Source of the DNA: Rhodococcus sp. IEGM 1409
Lineage (GTDB): Bacteria; Actinomycetota; Actinomycetes; Mycobacteriales; Mycobacteriaceae
Assembly: GCF_030056735.1 (NCBI RefSeq)
Contig: NZ_JASHKN010000002.1
Coordinates: 372,001 to 436,000 of the forward strand
Length of the DNA: 64,000 nucleotides
Direction: 5' to 3'
How positions within the stretch are numbered: the stretch's first letter is position 1; each line of letters starts with the position of its first letter. Below are positions 35,585 through 43,507 of this stretch, one piece after another. Both the position numbers and the translations under genes were made by a program. The notes beneath the pieces were generated by a model. That model was not told the origin of the DNA. It was given only the letters and a program-made list of their open reading frames with translations, and ran no database searches.

Positions 35585-36274
35585 GTGATCAGCATGAAGA
35601 ATGTGTCGAAGTCCTACAAGGCCTCCACCAGGCCGGCGCTCGACAAAGTCAGTGTCGAGGTGGAGAAGGGGGAGTTCGTCTTCCTCATCGGCCCCTCCGG
35701 CTCTGGCAAGTCGACGTTCATGCGGTTGCTGCTCAAGATGGAGTCGCCCACGTCGGGCGATATCGAGGTCGCGGATTTCCACGTCAACAAGTTGGCGGCC
35801 CGCCGTGTGCCGAAGCTTCGTCAGAGCATGGGCTGTGTGTTCCAGGACTTCCGCTTGCTTCAGCAGAAGACAGTCTCCGAGAACGTGGCCTTTGCGTTGG
35901 AAGTCATCGGCAAGCCCCGCAACGTCATCGCGCGCACTGTTCCCGAGGTTCTCGACATGGTCGGTCTGGCCGGTAAGGCCGATCGACTGCCCACTGAGCT
36001 TTCCGGCGGCGAGCAGCAGCGCGTCGCTATCGCTCGTGCATTCGTGAATCGCCCGCTCGTGCTCCTCGCCGACGAGCCCACCGGCAACCTGGACCCCGAA
36101 ACGAGCCAGGACATCATGCTGCTGCTCGAGCGGATCAACCGCACGGGCACCACCGTCGTCATGGCGACCCACGATCATCACATCGTCGACTCCATGCGTC
36201 GACGCGTCATCGAACTCGATCTCGGCAAGGTGACCAGAGACGAAGCGCGGGGTGTGTACGGCGTCGGCAGGTAG
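35585..36274 (+). CDS. ftsE: Cell division ATP-binding protein FtsE
   Basis: 229 residues. ABC ATPase that with FtsX couples cytokinesis to cell-wall hydrolase activation. Walker A is GPSGSGKST, the signature is [14 protein letters not shown], and Walker B is [15 protein letters not shown] at 35585 is the start; an ATG at 35594 is an alternative. It is followed by ftsX after 81 bases that contain an 8-bp inverted repeat (36307-36314 with 36321-36328). Confidence 0.96.
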   Translation: MISMKNVSKSYKASTRPALDKVSVEVEKGEFVFLIGPSGSGKSTFMRLLLKMESPTSGDIEVADFHVNKLAARRVPKLRQSMGCVFQDFRLLQQKTVSENVAFALEVIGKPRNVIARTVPEVLDMVGLAGKADRLPTELSGGEQQRVAIARAFVNRPLVLLADEPTGNLDPETSQDIMLLLERINRTGTTVVMATHDHHIVDSMRRRVIELDLGKVTRDEARGVYGVGR

Positions 36275-36306
36275 CGCCGACTACGACCACACGTCCCGTA
36301 CGCCCA

Positions 36307-36328
36307 CCGGTTGTCGTGAAACAACCGG
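36307..36328 (+). repeat. Inverted repeat between ftsE and ftsX
   Basis: CCGGTTGT and ACAACCGG enclose a six-base loop (CGTGAA). No T run follows, so it is more likely an mRNA stability or processing element than a terminator. Confidence 0.6.
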
Positions 36329-36355
36329 CCTCTCGAAAAGGAATCGGATTCCCCG

Positions 36356-37261
36356 ATGCGCGCCAGCTTTATTTTCAGCGAAGTCCTGACCGGCCTACGC
36401 CGCAACATCACGATGACCATCGCCATGATCTTGACGACGGCGATCTCCCTCGGTCTCTTCGGCGGTGGTCTGCTGGTCGTGCAGATGGCAGGCAAGACCC
36501 AGCAGATCTTCCTCGAACGCGTCGAGGTGCAGATCTTTTTGACCGACGACATCTCTTCGGCCGATCCCGGTTGCGAGCAGGAGATCTGCAGTTCGCTGCG
36601 CAAGGAACTCGAGCAGACTCCGTCCGTCGTCGCAGTGCAGTACCTCAACCGTGAAGACGCCGTGAAGGACGCCACCGAACGCGTGTTCAAGGACCAGCCC
36701 GAACTGGCAGCGCTGGTGAGCCCGGACAGCTTCCCGGCGTCGTTCAAGGTCAAGCTCAGTGACCCGGAGCGGTTCGGCGTCATCAACGACACCTTCGGTT
36801 CGAGGCCCGGCGTCGAGAGTGTGCTCAATCAGCGCGAGTTGGTGGACCGACTCTTCAGCGTGCTCGGTGGAGTGCGCAACGCGGCATTCGCGATCGCGAT
36901 CGTCCAGGCGATCGCAGCGATCCTGCTGATCGCCAACATGGTCCAGATCGCGGCGTTCACGCGTCGTACCGAAGTCAACATCATGAGGCTGGTCGGCGCG
37001 ACGCGTTGGTACACCCAGCTTCCGTTCCTCCTCGAAGCCGTCGTCGCGGCCTTGATCGGTGCGGTGCTCGCCATCGCCGGACTGTTCACGGCGAAGAACG
37101 TCTTCATCGACGGGGTCCTGTCCGACGTCTACGAAGCCAACATCGTGGCGCGGATTTCCAACAGCGACGTGCTGTTCGTCTCGCCGATCCTCGTGCTTGC
37201 CGGTGTAGGAATGGCCGCGGTGACGGCGTACGTGACGCTGCGTCTGTACGTCCGCGAATAA
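36356..37261 (+). CDS. ftsX: Cell division protein FtsX
   Basis: 301 residues with four transmembrane segments: one near residues 21-42, then an extracytoplasmic loop of about 125 residues containing a Cys pair (PGCEQEICSSL), then three C-terminal segments (about 175-195, 222-245, 270-292). It signals across the membrane to peptidoglycan hydrolases in complex with FtsE. AAGGAA precedes the ATG. Confidence 0.95.
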   Translation: MRASFIFSEVLTGLRRNITMTIAMILTTAISLGLFGGGLLVVQMAGKTQQIFLERVEVQIFLTDDISSADPGCEQEICSSLRKELEQTPSVVAVQYLNREDAVKDATERVFKDQPELAALVSPDSFPASFKVKLSDPERFGVINDTFGSRPGVESVLNQRELVDRLFSVLGGVRNAAFAIAIVQAIAAILLIANMVQIAAFTRRTEVNIMRLVGATRWYTQLPFLLEAVVAALIGAVLAIAGLFTAKNVFIDGVLSDVYEANIVARISNSDVLFVSPILVLAGVGMAAVTAYVTLRLYVRE

Positions 37262-37338
37262 TCGGTTTGCACGAGCTTCTATGCTGGGACAGTAAGACAC
37301 TATTCAACCGTAAGACAGCGGACTGAGAGGCCCGGACA

Positions 37339-37812
37339 GTGAAGGAAAAGGGCCGCAAGGTCATTGCGACCAATCGCAAAGCACGTCACAACTACACGAT
37401 CATCGACACCTACGAGGCCGGTATCGCGCTCGTCGGGACCGAGGTCAAGAGTCTGCGTGAAGGCAAGGCATCACTCGTCGACGCGTTTGCCACCGTGGAC
37501 AACGGCGAAGTGTGGCTGCGCTCGTTGCACATTCCGGAGTACACGCAGGGCACGTGGAACAACCATTCGCCGCGTCGTACCCGAAAGCTCCTGCTGCACA
37601 AGCGTGAGATCGAGCACCTCGTGGGCAAGACTCGCGAGGGAAACCAGACGCTGGTCCCGCTGTCGATGTACTTCAACGACGGCAAGGTCAAGGTCGAACT
37701 CGCGCTGGCAAAGGGTAAACAGGACTACGACAAGCGCCAGGACATGGCCAAGCGCACCGCCGAGCGCGAGGTGACCCGCGAGCTCGGTCGTCGTATCAAG
37801 GGCATGCGCTGA
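37339..37812 (+). CDS. smpB: SsrA-binding protein SmpB
   Basis: 157 residues, the protein partner of tmRNA in rescuing stalled ribosomes. Recognisable features are the OB-barrel opening [36 protein letters not shown] and the basic C-terminal tail ([21 protein letters not shown]...RRIKGMR) that enters the mRNA channel. The start is GTG. Its RNA partner ssrA lies downstream at 41955 on the same strand. The stop overlaps a possible CTG start of the next gene. Confidence 0.97.
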   Translation: MKEKGRKVIATNRKARHNYTIIDTYEAGIALVGTEVKSLREGKASLVDAFATVDNGEVWLRSLHIPEYTQGTWNNHSPRRTRKLLLHKREIEHLVGKTREGNQTLVPLSMYFNDGKVKVELALAKGKQDYDKRQDMAKRTAEREVTRELGRRIKGMR

Positions 37813-37832
37813 CCTCCATCCTGCTTGCCCTC

Positions 37833-38678
37833 GTGGCGGCAGTTGCCTACGGAGTCAGCGACTTCGTCGGCGGAGTTGCGTCACGACGAGTTGCCGCACT
37901 GCGCGTGGTGATCGTCTCGTATCCGCTCTCGCTCGTCATCGTGTTGATCGCAGCACCTTTCGTTTCCGGGACGCTGACGCTGAACGGGTTGATCTGGGGT
38001 GCGATCGCCGGCATCACGAGTGGGCTGGCGGTGTGGTGGTTCTATCTTGCGCTGGCGACCGGCCCCATGTCGGTGGTCTCGCCACTCACCGCCGTTCTGG
38101 TGGCGGGTATTCCGGTGCTCGTCGGATTCGCTTTCGGTGAGCGGCCGGGACTGATCGCGTACCTGGGTATCGTCGTCGCGTTGGTCGCCGTCGTTCTGGT
38201 CAGTCGCGAGTCGCCCGACGACACCGCGGGTGAGGTTGCCGGCGGGATCACTCTCCGCTTCACCAGACAAGTGGCGTTGCTGACCGTCGGAAGCGGTGGC
38301 GCATTTGCACTCTCGTTCATCGCACTTCACCAGATCGGCGAGGGCAGCGGGCTGTGGGCATTGGCCGTATCTCGCGGCGCCGCGACCGTCGTGGTGTGGT
38401 TGGTCGCGTTGGCGGCCGGTCACTTTGTTCTCCCGCGAGGTGAGCCACTCAAGCTCGCGGTGTACGTCAGCGTCCTCGACGTCGTCGCCAACGGGACGAT
38501 GATCTACGCCTTCCAAGGCGGAATGCTCTCGCTCGTCAGCGTGATCGGTTCGCTGTATCCGGCTGCGACGGTTCTGCTCGCGATGGTGATGCTGGGCGAG
38601 CGGGTCAGCCGCGTGCAACAAGCGGGAATGCTGTTGGCGCTGGCGGCAGTCGGCATGATTGCCGTCGCGGGCGCGTAG
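37833..38678 (+). CDS. EamA/DMT-family transporter
   Basis: 281 residues from GTG 37833 with about ten hydrophobic helices in two EamA repeats, typical of drug/metabolite exporters. The N terminus at this GTG cuts into the first helix. In the same frame a CTG at 37809 overlaps the smpB stop (CTGA) and would restore eight residues (TSILLALV) of the helix, so the true start may be a non-canonical CTG coupled to smpB termination. The exported substrate is unknown. Confidence 0.82.
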   Translation: MAAVAYGVSDFVGGVASRRVAALRVVIVSYPLSLVIVLIAAPFVSGTLTLNGLIWGAIAGITSGLAVWWFYLALATGPMSVVSPLTAVLVAGIPVLVGFAFGERPGLIAYLGIVVALVAVVLVSRESPDDTAGEVAGGITLRFTRQVALLTVGSGGAFALSFIALHQIGEGSGLWALAVSRGAATVVVWLVALAAGHFVLPRGEPLKLAVYVSVLDVVANGTMIYAFQGGMLSLVSVIGSLYPAATVLLAMVMLGERVSRVQQAGMLLALAAVGMIAVAGA

Positions 38679-38713
38679 TTCCTTTTCGGCGGCCAGCTTT
38701 CCAGCGAGTCTGT

Positions 38714-39298
38714 TCAGCCGCGTCTGTCGGCCGGGGCGGCGCGTAGGTGAACTCGCTCGCCCTGTTTCCCGAAGAGACTGATTGCCTCGGCCGGTCGACC
38801 GTCGGCAGCGCTGATGCGGTGCGGGATATGTGTGTCGAACTCGGCTGCCTCGCCGGCACCCATGATGAAATCACGGTCGCCGAGTTGGAGTCTGATGCGC
38901 CCGGACAGAACGTAGACCCACTCGTAGCCCTCGTGAGATCCTGGCTCGCGATCGTCGTCGGTGGGGGAGATGATCATCTTGTAGGCCTGCAGATTGCCGG
39001 GCTGACTCGTCAGCGGAATGACCGTCATACATCCGACCGTCCGAGGTTCTTCTCGCACGCGGGGATCTTTGATCTTACTGTTCACGAGGTCGTCCAACGG
39101 GACACCGTGTGCCTTGGCGATCGGCAGCAGAAGCTCCAGGTTGGCTCGGCGAGTACCTGATTCGAGTCTCGACAGTGTGCTCACGCTGATGTCGGTGGCC
39201 TCCGACAAATCGGCCAAGGTCATGTCGGACTGCTGGCGCAACGCACGTAGGCGAGGGCCGATGCCGGCTAGTACGGCTTCGAACGATGTTTCGGTCAT
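38714..39298 (-). CDS. XRE-family regulator with cupin domain
   Basis: 194 residues. An N-terminal HTH_3 domain (LRALRQQSDMTLADLSEATDISVSTLSRLESGTRRANLELL) is fused to a C-terminal cupin_2 domain (EPGSHEGYEWVYVLSGRIRLQLGDRDF...DTHIPHRI). Such regulators bind small ligands in the cupin pocket. ATG 39298 is preferred to an ATG eight codons upstream. It is divergent from a thioredoxin-reductase-like gene; the 65-base gap holds a small dyad TTGCC-aaagc-GGCAA (39308-39322) that it could bind. Confidence 0.88.
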   Translation of the reverse strand: MTETSFEAVLAGIGPRLRALRQQSDMTLADLSEATDISVSTLSRLESGTRRANLELLLPIAKAHGVPLDDLVNSKIKDPRVREEPRTVGCMTVIPLTSQPGNLQAYKMIISPTDDDREPGSHEGYEWVYVLSGRIRLQLGDRDFIMGAGEAAEFDTHIPHRISAADGRPAEAISLFGKQGERVHLRAAPADRRG

Positions 39299-39363
39299 GC
39301 ACTCATTTTGCCAAAGCGGCAACAGTGTTTGTCAATATTGCGTCTACTTGTCATTCTGGATTC

Positions 39364-40311
39364 ATGACGCAGAACTCATTCGACGTAGCAGTAATCGGAG
39401 CCGGCGCGGCAGGCCTCAACGCCGCACTCATTCTCGGTCAGGCACGCAGGTCCGTGATCGTCTTCGACAACGGATCGCCACGAAACGCGGCTGCCGATCA
39501 CATGAACGGATTCCTCTCCCGTGACGGTATGAACCCTGCCGAACTGTTGACCATCGGCAGAGGTGAGGTCCGCAAATTCGGCGGCGAGTTCCATGACGGC
39601 ACAGTCGTCTCTGTGACACGGGACGATGACGGTTTCTTGGTCGAACTCGCTGACGGCAGCAAGATTCCGGTACGCAAAGTCCTTGTCGCAACGGGCCTGA
39701 CGGACCGTCTACCGGCGGAACTCGAAGTCTTCGGTGAGCGTTGGGGCCGCGACGTGTTGCACTGCCCGTACTGCCACGGGTACAGCGTGCGTGATCAGTC
39801 GCTCGGCGTGATCGCCAAGAGCGCGGAGTTCGCGATGCACCAGGCACTCATGGTGCGCCAGTGGTCCGACGACGTGGTTCTCTTCCTCCATCGAATCGCG
39901 GAACTGAGTGCCGAAGATCGGGAAAAGCTTGCAGCTCGCGATGTTTCGATCGTCGAGGGTGAGGTCGCCGGTCCCACCGTAGAGGATGATCGGTTGGTGG
40001 GCGTGCGATTGGTGGACGGCACTGTGGTCGCGCGTTCGGCAGTATTTGTCGGCGGCGCCCTCACGATGGATCCCAACGATGCGATCTTGCGAACATTCGG
40101 CGCGCAGCGCGCAGAGACGATGATGGGCGATTTCGTCACTGTCGACATGATGGGGGCCACAAGCGAGCCCGGCGTGTTCGCGGCAGGCAACGTCGTCGAC
40201 CCGGGTGCCCAGGTCATCATGGCCGCAGCCGCCGGGGCGAAGGCCGGAGCGGGGATCAACATGATGTTGACGAACGACGACCTCGAGGTTGCACTCGCGC
40301 TTCGGAGCTGA
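39364..40311 (+). CDS. FAD/NAD(P)-dependent oxidoreductase, thioredoxin-reductase-like
   Basis: 315 residues. FAD-binding GAGAAG follows the N-terminal strand (VAVIGAGAAGLNAAL), and a CPYC pair lies in LHCPYCHGYSV at about residues 137-140, where thioredoxin reductase has its redox Cys pair. The C-terminal FAD motif is GVFAAGNVVDPGAQ. A glycine-rich NADPH motif is not clearly intact, so the electron donor may differ. It is divergent from, and probably controlled by, the XRE-cupin regulator. A role in disulfide reduction or in a detoxification reaction is likely. Confidence 0.85.
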   Translation: MTQNSFDVAVIGAGAAGLNAALILGQARRSVIVFDNGSPRNAAADHMNGFLSRDGMNPAELLTIGRGEVRKFGGEFHDGTVVSVTRDDDGFLVELADGSKIPVRKVLVATGLTDRLPAELEVFGERWGRDVLHCPYCHGYSVRDQSLGVIAKSAEFAMHQALMVRQWSDDVVLFLHRIAELSAEDREKLAARDVSIVEGEVAGPTVEDDRLVGVRLVDGTVVARSAVFVGGALTMDPNDAILRTFGAQRAETMMGDFVTVDMMGATSEPGVFAAGNVVDPGAQVIMAAAAGAKAGAGINMMLTNDDLEVALALRS

Positions 40312-40319
40312 ATTCTGCG

Positions 40320-40325
40320 TAGCGT
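40320..40325 (+). promoter_or_regulatory. -10-like TAGCGT upstream of the SDR-DUF2867 gene
   Basis: TAGCGT ends six bases before the ATG at 40332 (three before an in-frame GTG at 40329), fitting leaderless initiation. Confidence 0.4.
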
Positions 40326-40331
40326 GGGGTG

Positions 40332-41888
40332 ATGGACGCAGTGAGAGTGTTGATCACGGGTGCGACCGGATACATCGGCGGACGTCTTGCCCCTCGCCTG
40401 GTCGATGAGGGCCACCACGTGCGGGTGGTGGTGCGAAGTCCCGAGAAGCTTCGCGATGTGCCCTGGCATGATTCGGTGGAGATCAAGCGTGGAGATTTGA
40501 CCGACAGTGATTCACTCGCAGGTGTTTTCGACAACATCGACGTGGTCTACTACCTCGTTCACGCCATGGGCGGGGGAGGGTCTTTCTCTGACATCGACAA
40601 GCGGAGCGCGCAGAACGTCGCCGCCGCCGCACGCGATGCGGGGGTGCGCCGGATCGTCTACCTCGGTGGGCTTCATCCGTCCGACCGAGAGTTGTCGACT
40701 CACTTGCAGTCTCGGCTCGAGGTCGGTCGGATCCTGCTCGACTCCGAGGTTCCGACGGTTGTGTTCCAGGCTGGAGTGGTGATCGGATCGGGTTCGGCGT
40801 CCTTCGAAATGGTGCGCCACTTGACCAATCGGCTTCCGGTGATGACCACACCCAAGTGGGTGCACAACAACATCCAGCCGATCGCGGTGCGTGACGTACT
40901 CCACTATCTGATCGCAGCTGCGGCAACAACGCCGGAGGTCAACCGCGCCTTCGATATCGGTGGGCCAGATGTCATGCAGTACGGCGAGATGATGAACACC
41001 TACGCTGACGTCGCAGGATTAGTACGCCGACGTATCCTCGTCTTGCCCGTCCTCACGCCGAGGCTGGCAGGTCACTGGGTGGGATTGGTCACCCCGATTC
41101 CACGAGGCTTGGCGATGCCATTGATCGAGTCACTGCAGAACGACGCGGTGATGCACGATCACGACATCGACGACTTCATCCCGCCCCCCGCCGGTGGCCT
41201 CACGCCGTATCGGGAAGCAGTGCGTTTGGCGCTTCGGAAGATCGAGACGGGTGAGGTGGAAACGGCGTGGTCGGGCGCGACGATCGCGGGAGCACCGTCC
41301 GATCCTCTTCCATCCGACCCGGATTGGGCTGGTGAAGCGGTCTACGTCGATCATCGCGAGCGGGACTGCTCGGCGGATCCGAAAACCCTCTGGTCGGTGG
41401 TCGAGTCGATCGGCGGTGAGAATGGTTGGTATTCATTCCCTTTGGCGTGGGCGATCCGGGGGTGGATGGATCGAGCAGTTGGCGGTGTCGGGCTACGCCG
41501 AGGTCGACGCGATCCCCGGCGACTCAACACCGGTGAAGCCCTGGACTTCTGGCGCGTCGAAGAGATAGATCGCGGCTCGCTTCTGCGGTTGCGCGCCGAG
41601 ATGAAGGTCCCGGGCGGCGCTTGGTTGGAGTTGCGGGTATCGGAAGGCCCAGCCGGTGCAGACGGACGGCCGGTGGGTTCGCATCTCGATCAGCGTGCGG
41701 TCTTCTTCCCTCGCGGGCTCGCAGGCCGGGCGTACTGGTACTCGATCCTGCCTTTCCACGGAGTTGTCTTCCAAGGGATGATCACCAATATCACCGGTGC
41801 TGCCGAGCGTGAGATGGCTGCAGTGCAGGAAACGGCTGGGGCGAGGGATACGGCTGGGGCGAGGGACACGGAAAGTGCCGCCGATTAA
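40332..41888 (+). CDS. SDR (NmrA-like) domain fused to DUF2867
   Basis: About 518 residues. The N-terminal 300 residues are an extended/atypical short-chain dehydrogenase (GATGYIGGRLAPRLV, then YYLVHAMGGGG), resembling NAD(P)-binding epimerase-like proteins. The C-terminal 180 residues match DUF2867 (AVYVDHRERDCSADPKTLWSVVESIGGENGWYSF...ILPFHGVVFQGM). The fusion is common in actinobacteria, but the reaction is unknown. The extreme C terminus contains a duplicated 6-codon unit (TAGARD) from an 18-bp tandem repeat at 41832-41867. It precedes ssrA by 66 bases. Confidence 0.85.
   Translation: MDAVRVLITGATGYIGGRLAPRLVDEGHHVRVVVRSPEKLRDVPWHDSVEIKRGDLTDSDSLAGVFDNIDVVYYLVHAMGGGGSFSDIDKRSAQNVAAAARDAGVRRIVYLGGLHPSDRELSTHLQSRLEVGRILLDSEVPTVVFQAGVVIGSGSASFEMVRHLTNRLPVMTTPKWVHNNIQPIAVRDVLHYLIAAAATTPEVNRAFDIGGPDVMQYGEMMNTYADVAGLVRRRILVLPVLTPRLAGHWVGLVTPIPRGLAMPLIESLQNDAVMHDHDIDDFIPPPAGGLTPYREAVRLALRKIETGEVETAWSGATIAGAPSDPLPSDPDWAGEAVYVDHRERDCSADPKTLWSVVESIGGENGWYSFPLAWAIRGWMDRAVGGVGLRRGRRDPRRLNTGEALDFWRVEEIDRGSLLRLRAEMKVPGGAWLELRVSEGPAGADGRPVGSHLDQRAVFFPRGLAGRAYWYSILPFHGVVFQGMITNITGAAEREMAAVQETAGARDTAGARDTESAAD
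41832..41867 (+). repeat. Two tandem 18-bp repeats in the SDR-DUF2867 C terminus
   Basis: Copies at 41832-41849 and 41850-41867 differ at the last base and encode the duplicated TAGARD. Confidence 0.85.
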
Positions 41889-41954
41889 TTGGTATGACTT
41901 CCGAACTTCGGCGCGTTATAGTGAATAGCCCCACGAAAGACGCGGGGCACACAC

Positions 41955-42322
41955 GGGGCTGAACGGTTTCGACTGCGTGTGTTGAGTTAGGGGAAGCGTG
42001 TCGGTGCAGGCAAGAGACCACCGTAAGCGTCGCTGCAAACCTATAAGCGCCGATTCCAATCAGCGCGACTACGCTCTCGCTGCCTAAGTAGCGAAGCGTG
42101 TCTGTCAGCCCGGGGTTGCCCTCGACCCGGTTCCTGGCATCAGCTAGAGGGCTTTACTGTTCGGCTCGGTCACGGAGTCGAATGGGACATCAAACAGTGA
42201 CTGGGATCGTCATCCTGGCTTGTTCGCGAGACTGGGAGATCCAAGTAGAGACTTAGCGAACTGCACACGGAGAAGCCCTAGCGATTCAACGTAGGACCCG
42301 GGTTCAATTCCCGGCAGCTCCA
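41955..42322 (+). ncRNA. ssrA: Transfer-messenger RNA (tmRNA)
   Basis: The 5' end GGGGCTGAACGGTTTCGACT is the conserved tmRNA start; the 3' end GGGTTCAATTCCCGGCAGCTCCA forms the T-arm and acceptor strand complementary to it. The CCA end is not encoded. The tag frame begins with GCC at 42049 and reads ADSNQRDYALAA before TAA at 42085. Together with SmpB (37339) it rescues stalled ribosomes and marks the peptide for proteolysis. Confidence 0.97.
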
Positions 42323-42326
42323 CAAC

Positions 42327-42368
42327 AGGTCGGGCCGGAGAGCACACGCTCTCCGGCCCGACCTTTTT
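42327..42368 (+). terminator. Rho-independent terminator after ssrA
   Basis: A perfect 17-bp stem (42327-42343 with 42348-42364) around ACAC is followed by TTTTT. It lies between ssrA and the convergent phosphatase gene and could serve both. Confidence 0.93.
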
Positions 42369-42426
42369 GCTGCCTTGCTGCTGTCTTGTTGCGGCGCTTT
42401 GCTGCCGCACTCGGGCCTTCTTGCGA

Positions 42427-43416
42427 TCAGGAGCCGAAGAATCCCAGGTCGACGGAGCCGACGAAGCCGGGAGCTTCCTTGGCTAGCGGCTTGCCGTCCA
42501 GATCGGCAGGCAATGAAACGCCCAGGCTCTGGAGGATTGTCGGAGTGATGTCGGCGATCGTGTACGTGTCGGTGGTCTTACCGGCCGCGTATCCCGCACC
42601 GCGTGCAATGACGAATGTCGTTGCTTCCGCCGGTGTCTGACCGCCATGCCCACCGGCGGGCTTGTGCCCGTGATCCGCAGTGACCAGTACAGTCCACTTC
42701 TCACCGGTCTTCGCTGCGCGCTGATCGACAGCATCGACAATCTTGCCCACCTGGGCGTCGACCGAGGCAATCGACTCTTCGTACGCAGCGCCGTTGGTGC
42801 CGCCGCTGTGCCCCGCGCCGTCCACCTGATCGAGTTGGGTGAAGATCAGGTCAGGTCCCTTGTCGGTGATGTCCCGGGCGACAGCGTCTGCCGTCGCAGC
42901 GTCGGTGGCCGCTTCGGAACCTGCATCATCAGTGGTCACGACAACGTCAGCTTTCGGAGCGCCGCTGGAGGCGATGTTGTCGATGCCGCCCCAGGTGGAG
43001 ATCGATTCGGTGAGGAGGGAGGGCTTTGCTGCTTCCAATCGGGTGAAGACGCTTGGGTAGAGGTCGAAGCGGGCGCCCGCGTACGTGTTGTCCTTGACTC
43101 CGTGCTTGGTGTCCCAGACTCCGGTCAGGATGGTCGACCACGACGGTCCGGAGATGGTGGTGTGGCCGAGGATGGAAGATTCTCCGCTGGTTCCTTCGGC
43201 GATCAGCCTCTGGAGACGGGGAGCGTCGGCGGTCTTGATGTGGCTGAACATAGTGCCGTCGAGGCCGATGACAACTGTCTTCTCGGTGGCCGACGGGTTG
43301 AGGTTGGACGAGCCGGGAATTGCTGCAGCGGTTGCAGTTCCGGCTGCTATCGCGCCGGCGAGGAGGAGTGTGATGGCGGCTGAGGTGCGTGCGATTTTCT
43401 TGGTCACGCTAAGCAT
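42427..43416 (-). CDS. Secreted alkaline-phosphatase-superfamily protein (phosphodiesterase-like)
   Basis: 329 residues. An N-terminal signal peptide ends near TATAAAIPG (about 33). The metal/nucleophile site is VVIGLDGTMFSHI, with Asp and a Thr in the nucleophile position, followed by LGHTTISGPSWSTILTG, LDQVDGAGHSGG and TADHGHKPAGGHGG, the two His/Asp metal clusters of the type I phosphodiesterase/nucleotide pyrophosphatase group. It is exported and probably cleaves phosphate mono- or diesters. Two DasR/NagR-like palindromes lie upstream, hinting at control by amino-sugar status. Confidence 0.85.
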   Translation of the reverse strand: MLSVTKKIARTSAAITLLLAGAIAAGTATAAAIPGSSNLNPSATEKTVVIGLDGTMFSHIKTADAPRLQRLIAEGTSGESSILGHTTISGPSWSTILTGVWDTKHGVKDNTYAGARFDLYPSVFTRLEAAKPSLLTESISTWGGIDNIASSGAPKADVVVTTDDAGSEAATDAATADAVARDITDKGPDLIFTQLDQVDGAGHSGGTNGAAYEESIASVDAQVGKIVDAVDQRAAKTGEKWTVLVTADHGHKPAGGHGGQTPAEATTFVIARGAGYAAGKTTDTYTIADITPTILQSLGVSLPADLDGKPLAKEAPGFVGSVDLGFFGS

Positions 43417-43425
43417 CTTGCGATA

Positions 43426-43502
43426 GGACTAGACCAATTGCACTACCTGGATGCGAGGGTTGTCCGATTGTTCACGGCGAGTTCAAATTGGACTAGACCA
43501 AT
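43426..43502. promoter_or_regulatory. Two DasR/NagR-like (dre) sites upstream of the phosphatase gene
   Basis: GGACTAGACCAATTG (43426-43440) and TTGGACTAGACCAATG (43488-43503) share GGACTAGACCAAT. The second matches the dre core TGGTCTAGACCA at 11 of 12 positions, the first at 10 of 12. They lie about 10 and 72 bases upstream of the phosphatase start. Confidence 0.5.
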
Positions 43503-43507
43503 GTTGT

